From positions 1 to 9,412 of the forward strand of contig JACIYQ010000035.1 of NCBI GenBank assembly GCA_014359855.1: a stretch of 9,412 nt of DNA, written 5' to 3'. Positions 6,502 to 9,412 of the stretch are shown piece by piece. The notes under the pieces were generated by a model that worked only from the letters and a program-made list of their open reading frames with translations, searched no databases and was not told where the DNA came from. The position numbers and the translations under genes are program-made. Every line of letters begins with the position of its first letter. The stretch's first letter is position 1. The stretch is from Parvibaculum sp. (GTDB lineage: Bacteria; Pseudomonadota; Alphaproteobacteria; Parvibaculales; Parvibaculaceae).

Positions 6502-7880
6502 TGGGGTGCGACCTTTTTAGGCAGGCGAAGGGTAAAGACCGCCCCCCGGCCCGGCTCCCGGCCGACGTCGATACCGCCGCCATGAACGGCGGCAATGCGC
6601 TGGGCGATGGACAGGCCAAGGCCGGCACCATTATAGGCGCCCGGCTTTATGCGCACGAAACGCTCGAAAATCCGCCCCGCATCGGCGGGAGGGACGCCCG
6701 GTCCGCCGTCGATAACGGCGAGGCTCGCGTCCGCCCCCACCCTGATCTCGACACTCGTGCCGCGGGGCGTATGGGCAAGCGCGTTTTCGACCAGATTGCG
6801 AAGGGCGAGCGCCAGGAAGTCGCCATTCCCGCGGACCGGAACGGGACCGCCATCGCCCGTGAGTTCGATGGACTTGCCCGCCGCGAGCGCCTGGGGGCCC
6901 AACTGCCGCGCGACGGAAAGGGCCACCTCACGCAGGTCCGCCTCCTCGCCCGGCCGCAGCACCAGATTGTCCACCTGCGCAAGGCGCAGAAGCTGCGAGA
7001 CGAGGCGCTCGATATCGCCGAGCTCCTCGATCAGCTGAGGGACTTCATCGAGGCTCGAAAGCGTTTCGATATTCGCCTTGAGTACGGCAAGCGGCGTGCG
7101 CAGCTCATGGGCGGCATTGGCCGTGAACTCGCGCTCGCGCCTGTATCCCGCCTCGATACGCTGGAGCGAGCTGTTCACAGCCTGCACCAGGGGCACGATC
7201 TCGGAGGGGATGTCTTCTTCCGGCAGGCGCCGGTCGAGCGACATTGGGCCGATGTTCCTTGCCTGGAAGGAGAGCTGCCTCACAGGCGCAAGCGACTGGC
7301 GGACCGTCCACACCGTGACGGCGACGATGCCAAGGACGAGCACCACCAAAAAGGCCCATGAACGCTCCAGAAACTCCTCGACAAGAGAGTCGGCGAGCAC
7401 GTCGGGATGGGCGGAGCCCTGCGCGACCTGAAGGTAGAGCGGCGGCTGCGCGCCCGCGAGACGCACCGTGATGCCGTAATAGGAACCGCGGCCCGTGAAG
7501 TCGATATGGCTGAAATAGGGATCTCCTCCCGCCGCAGGAAGAGGCGCAAGCGGCTGGCGGATGTCATGCGATGCAGCAAGCACGCGGCTTTCCGCGTCGA
7601 CGATGAGATAGACATATTGACGATCGGGATGGCTGTAGCCTTCCTCAAGCGCCTCGGGAAGGGAGACAAGGGGATGGCCGCCGGCTGCGATGCTTATGTA
7701 GGAAGCAACATCGGCAGCCTGGGCCTCGAGTGCCCGGTCGCGCAGCGAATCCCGCTCGGTCAGATACTGAACCTTCAGGATCACGAGCAGCAGCAGAAAG
7801 CTCACTGCCACGATTGTAAGCACGCGCCGTGTGAGGCGCGCGGTCAGCGACGGCGAGGCAATGTTGCGGAGGCGCTTCAT
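6492..7880 (-). CDS. Two-component sensor histidine kinase (PmrB/QseC/TctE type)
   Basis: 462 residues. Membrane helix 1 is at about 20-38 and a periplasmic sensor domain at about 39-173. Helix 2 at 174-193 leads into a HAMP linker. The HisKA block is EFTANAAHELRTPLAVLKAN with the phospho-acceptor His258. The ATP-binding boxes are RNLVENALAHTP (361-372), DGGPGVPP (391-398) and GAGLGLSIA (418-426). All catalytic boxes are intact. Its ATG overlaps the response-regulator TGA as ATGA, so the two are translationally coupled partners. The layout resembles PmrB, QseC and TctE. The signal is unknown: the periplasmic part has acidic residues around 76-80 (EALEE), but no clear PmrB iron motif. The position before eptA suggests it senses envelope stress, cations or cationic peptides (inference). 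Confidence 0.92.
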   Translation of the reverse strand: MKRLRNIASPSLTARLTRRVLTIVAVSFLLLLVILKVQYLTERDSLRDRALEAQAADVASYISIAAGGHPLVSLPEALEEGYSHPDRQYVYLIVDAESRVLAASHDIRQPLAPLPAAGGDPYFSHIDFTGRGSYYGITVRLAGAQPPLYLQVAQGSAHPDVLADSLVEEFLERSWAFLVVLVLGIVAVTVWTVRQSLAPVRQLSFQARNIGPMSLDRRLPEEDIPSEIVPLVQAVNSSLQRIEAGYRREREFTANAAHELRTPLAVLKANIETLSSLDEVPQLIEELGDIERLVSQLLRLAQVDNLVLRPGEEADLREVALSVARQLGPQALAAGKSIELTGDGGPVPVRGNGDFLALALRNLVENALAHTPRGTSVEIRVGADASLAVIDGGPGVPPADAGRIFERFVRIKPGAYNGAGLGLSIAQRIAAVHGGGIDVGREPGRGAVFTLRLPKKVAPHSL

Positions 7881-8551
7881 GCGGCGGGGCTCAACAGATA
7901 GCCGATGCCGCGCAGCGTATGGACCTCGACATCGGCTCCCGCCTCGCCAAGGCGCTTGCGAAGACGATGGATCGCGACCTCGATGCTGTTTGAGGAAACC
8001 TCGTCTCCGAAGGCATAGAGGCTTTCCTCGATCGCGTCCTTCGGCACGACGCGGCCCTGGCGGCGAAGCAGGATTTCGAGAAGGCCGGTTTCGCGACGGG
8101 AAAAGGCGGCGGTCACGCCGCCGATCGAAACCTCCCGCGCGACCGTGTCGAAGGAGACATTTCCCGCAACGAGCATGCGGCCGAGCGCCTGCCCCGGACG
8201 GCGCAGAAGAGCGCGGAGCCGCGCGACGAGTTCCTCCATCGCAAAGGGCTTGAGGAGATAATCGTCCGCCCCGGCATTGAGGCCTTCGACACGGGCTTCG
8301 AGCGCATCGCGCGCCGTCAGCACGAGGACCGGCAGTTCGCTTCCCGACCGCCGGAGAGCGGCGAGAAACTCGAGCCCGTCCCCGTCGGGCAGGCCGAGGT
8401 CGAGAATGGCGATGTCGTAGCGCGCGGTGCCGAGAGCCGCCTGCGCGCCTTCGAGGTCATGGCAGATGTCGGCGGCAAAGCCTGCCTTTTCGCAGCCCTT
8501 GGCGACAAGTGCCGCAAGGCGGCGGTTATCCTCGACGATCAGAATGCGCAT
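7877..8551 (-). CDS. OmpR-family response regulator
   Basis: 224 residues, full length. The receiver domain (1-118) has the acidic pair Glu7/Asp8, the phospho-acceptor Asp51 in AILDLGLPDGDG, Thr79 in LVLTARD and Lys101 in LLKPFAMEEL. The C-terminal winged-helix DNA-binding domain (about 124-222) ends in EVAIHRLRKRLGE and VHTLRGIGYLL, the recognition helix and wing typical of OmpR/PhoB proteins. It closely resembles the PmrA/QseB/TctD branch. It is first in the minus-strand cluster and feeds directly into the kinase by a 4-base overlap. A weak AGG lies 9 bases before the ATG. The gap to the divergent plcP-like gene (211 bp) contains a three-unit 11-bp repeat, so autoregulation or control by a second OmpR-family protein such as PhoB is possible. 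Confidence 0.93.
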   Translation of the reverse strand: MRILIVEDNRRLAALVAKGCEKAGFAADICHDLEGAQAALGTARYDIAILDLGLPDGDGLEFLAALRRSGSELPVLVLTARDALEARVEGLNAGADDYLLKPFAMEELVARLRALLRRPGQALGRMLVAGNVSFDTVAREVSIGGVTAAFSRRETGLLEILLRRQGRVVPKDAIEESLYAFGDEVSSNSIEVAIHRLRKRLGEAGADVEVHTLRGIGYLLSPAA

Positions 8552-8630
8552 GAAAACAACCTAGCACAGGAAAAGAACCATCTGCACAAGGACTTAGCAG
8601 GCGAAACGCCGCACGGGGCCGGCCGGTCAC

Positions 8631-8658
8631 TGTCACATAAGTGTCATCGTAACGTCAC
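8631..8658 (+). promoter_or_regulatory. Triple Pho-box-like operator in the divergent gap
   Basis: Half-sites CTGTCAC (from 8630), GTGTCAT (8641) and ACGTCAC (8652) repeat every 11 bp, with AT-rich spacers ATAA and CGTA. This is close to the known PhoB consensus (CTGTCAT, 4-bp AT-rich spacer, CTGTCAT/C). The orientation is that of an activating Pho box for the plus-strand metallophosphoesterase, whose start lies 104 bp downstream; TATTCC (8682-8687) is a poor -10 candidate. Toward the response-regulator gene the site ends 79 bp from the ATG. A near copy lies at 3867-3894. Confidence 0.7.
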
Positions 8659-8762
8659 GATACCTTGTTGCAGCGCACCCATATTCCCGGCGTGACAGAA
8701 GACAGGAAAACGATTCGCGGAACCCGCGCAGCTCGAGATTGGCGCGATGGAAGATCGGGCAC

Positions 8763-9412
8763 ATGACATTGTTCGATAGCAGCTTCTTCGACAAGTCCCG
8801 CGAGCCCGCGGACGGCCTGCCCGCCCTCCCCGCCACCAGGGCCGCCAAGAAGGCCCGCAAGGAAGCCGCCCGCGCAAAGGCCAGGCGGAACGGCCTCGAC
8901 GAAAGATTGCTGGGACCCCGCCCGAAGCACCGCAGGCAGCACAGGACGCTCTTCCTCTCCGACATTCATCTGGGGACGCCCGGCTGCAAGGCCGAGCTCC
9001 TGCTCGACTTCCTGCGCCACAACGATGCCGCGACCTTCTACCTCGTCGGCGACATCATCGACGGCTGGCGCATCAAGCGCTCCTGGTACTGGAACGCGGC
9101 ACATAACGCGGTGGTGCAGGAGCTGCTGCGCAAGGCCCGCAAGGGCGCGGCCATCATCTATGTCCCCGGCAACCACGACGAGGCGCTGCGCGACTATACC
9201 GGCCTCAATTTCGGCGGCGTCGACGTGACCGGCGAGGCGATCCACGAGACGGCGGACGGGCGGCAATTTCTCGTCATCCATGGCGACCAGTTCGACAGCG
9301 TCGTGAAATACGCCAAGTGGCTCGCCCATCTCGGCGACCGCGCCTACGGGATCGCACTGGCGCTCAACAACTGGCTGCACGAAATCCGCCGCTTCTTCGG
9401 CCTGTCCTACTG
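8763..9412 (+). CDS. plcP: PlcP/LpxH-like metallophosphoesterase, 3' end outside window
   Basis: 216 codons are visible and the frame stays open at the window end. Calcineurin-like metal ligands are in SDIHLGTPG (Asp67, His69), GDIIDGW (Asp97), GNHDE (Asn137, His138) and IHGDQFD (His173). This family is commonly annotated UDP-2,3-diacylglucosamine diphosphatase. The blocks SDIHLGTPGCKAELLLDFLR and KRSWYW match, from memory, the alphaproteobacterial branch containing Sinorhizobium PlcP, a phospholipase C that converts phosphatidylcholine and phosphatidylethanolamine to diacylglycerol in phosphate starvation. The upstream Pho-box-like repeat supports that reading over LpxH. The ATG at 8763 has GGAAG nine bases upstream and no in-frame ATG follows before the domain. 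An unusually long, Lys/Arg/Ala-rich N-terminus (about 60 residues) precedes the catalytic domain. The gene symbol is an inference; a lipid A biosynthetic LpxH role is the alternative. Confidence 0.72.
   Translation, partial: MTLFDSSFFDKSREPADGLPALPATRAAKKARKEAARAKARRNGLDERLLGPRPKHRRQHRTLFLSDIHLGTPGCKAELLLDFLRHNDAATFYLVGDIIDGWRIKRSWYWNAAHNAVVQELLRKARKGAAIIYVPGNHDEALRDYTGLNFGGVDVTGEAIHETADGRQFLVIHGDQFDSVVKYAKWLAHLGDRAYGIALALNNWLHEIRRFFGLSY

Noticed and set aside
8655..9380. A 241-codon minus-strand frame opposite the plcP-like gene
   Set aside because: The plus strand has an unbroken frame with all metallophosphoesterase motifs and a good ribosome site. The minus frame is its shadow.

Overview
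The window looks like chromosomal DNA of a high-GC alphaproteobacterium. The grounds are the strong G/C bias at third codon positions, the Hyphomicrobiales/Parvibaculum-like gene families and the absence of mobile elements. The genus assignment is only an impression. There are eight protein genes, the last cut by the window edge. No tRNA, rRNA, CRISPR array or insertion sequence is visible. The many long open frames opposite these genes are shadows produced by GC-rich codon use.

Left part: bases 1-363 hold no protein gene. They contain a strong intrinsic terminator that points leftward, and just upstream of it on the minus strand a series of small hairpins with pyrimidine-rich (CCUCCCU, UUCCU, CUCCC) loops. 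I propose this as an unannotated minus-strand small RNA. Two plus-strand genes follow: an exported SLT-type lytic transglycosylase with a duplicated proline-rich tail motif, and a membrane-anchored, stand-alone FMN/[3Fe-4S] glutamate-synthase-core protein resembling Bacillus YerD. The second gene meets the next one tail to tail, and their stop codons overlap.

Central and right part: five minus-strand genes form an envelope-lipid module. In transcription order they are an OmpR-family response regulator, its sensor kinase (ATGA overlap), an EptA phosphoethanolamine transferase, a PAP2 phosphatase (GTGA overlap) and a YegS-type lipid kinase. Divergent from the regulator, on the plus strand, is the start of a metallophosphoesterase. 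It is usually annotated as LpxH-like, but it matches my recollection of the PlcP phospholipase C family of alphaproteobacterial membrane-lipid remodelling.

How they may fit together (inference): EptA takes phosphoethanolamine from phosphatidylethanolamine and leaves diacylglycerol. PlcP also makes diacylglycerol from phospholipids. The lipid kinase can return diacylglycerol to phosphatidic acid. Two near-identical three-unit direct repeats with an exact 11-bp period and Pho-box-like half-sites (CTGTCAC/ATGTCAT type) lie upstream of the lipid kinase and in the regulator/plcP divergent gap. A third, different 11-bp repeat (CTGTAAG type) lies upstream of eptA. The locus therefore looks like a diacylglycerol hub where polymyxin-type surface modification and phosphate-starvation lipid remodelling may be coordinated.
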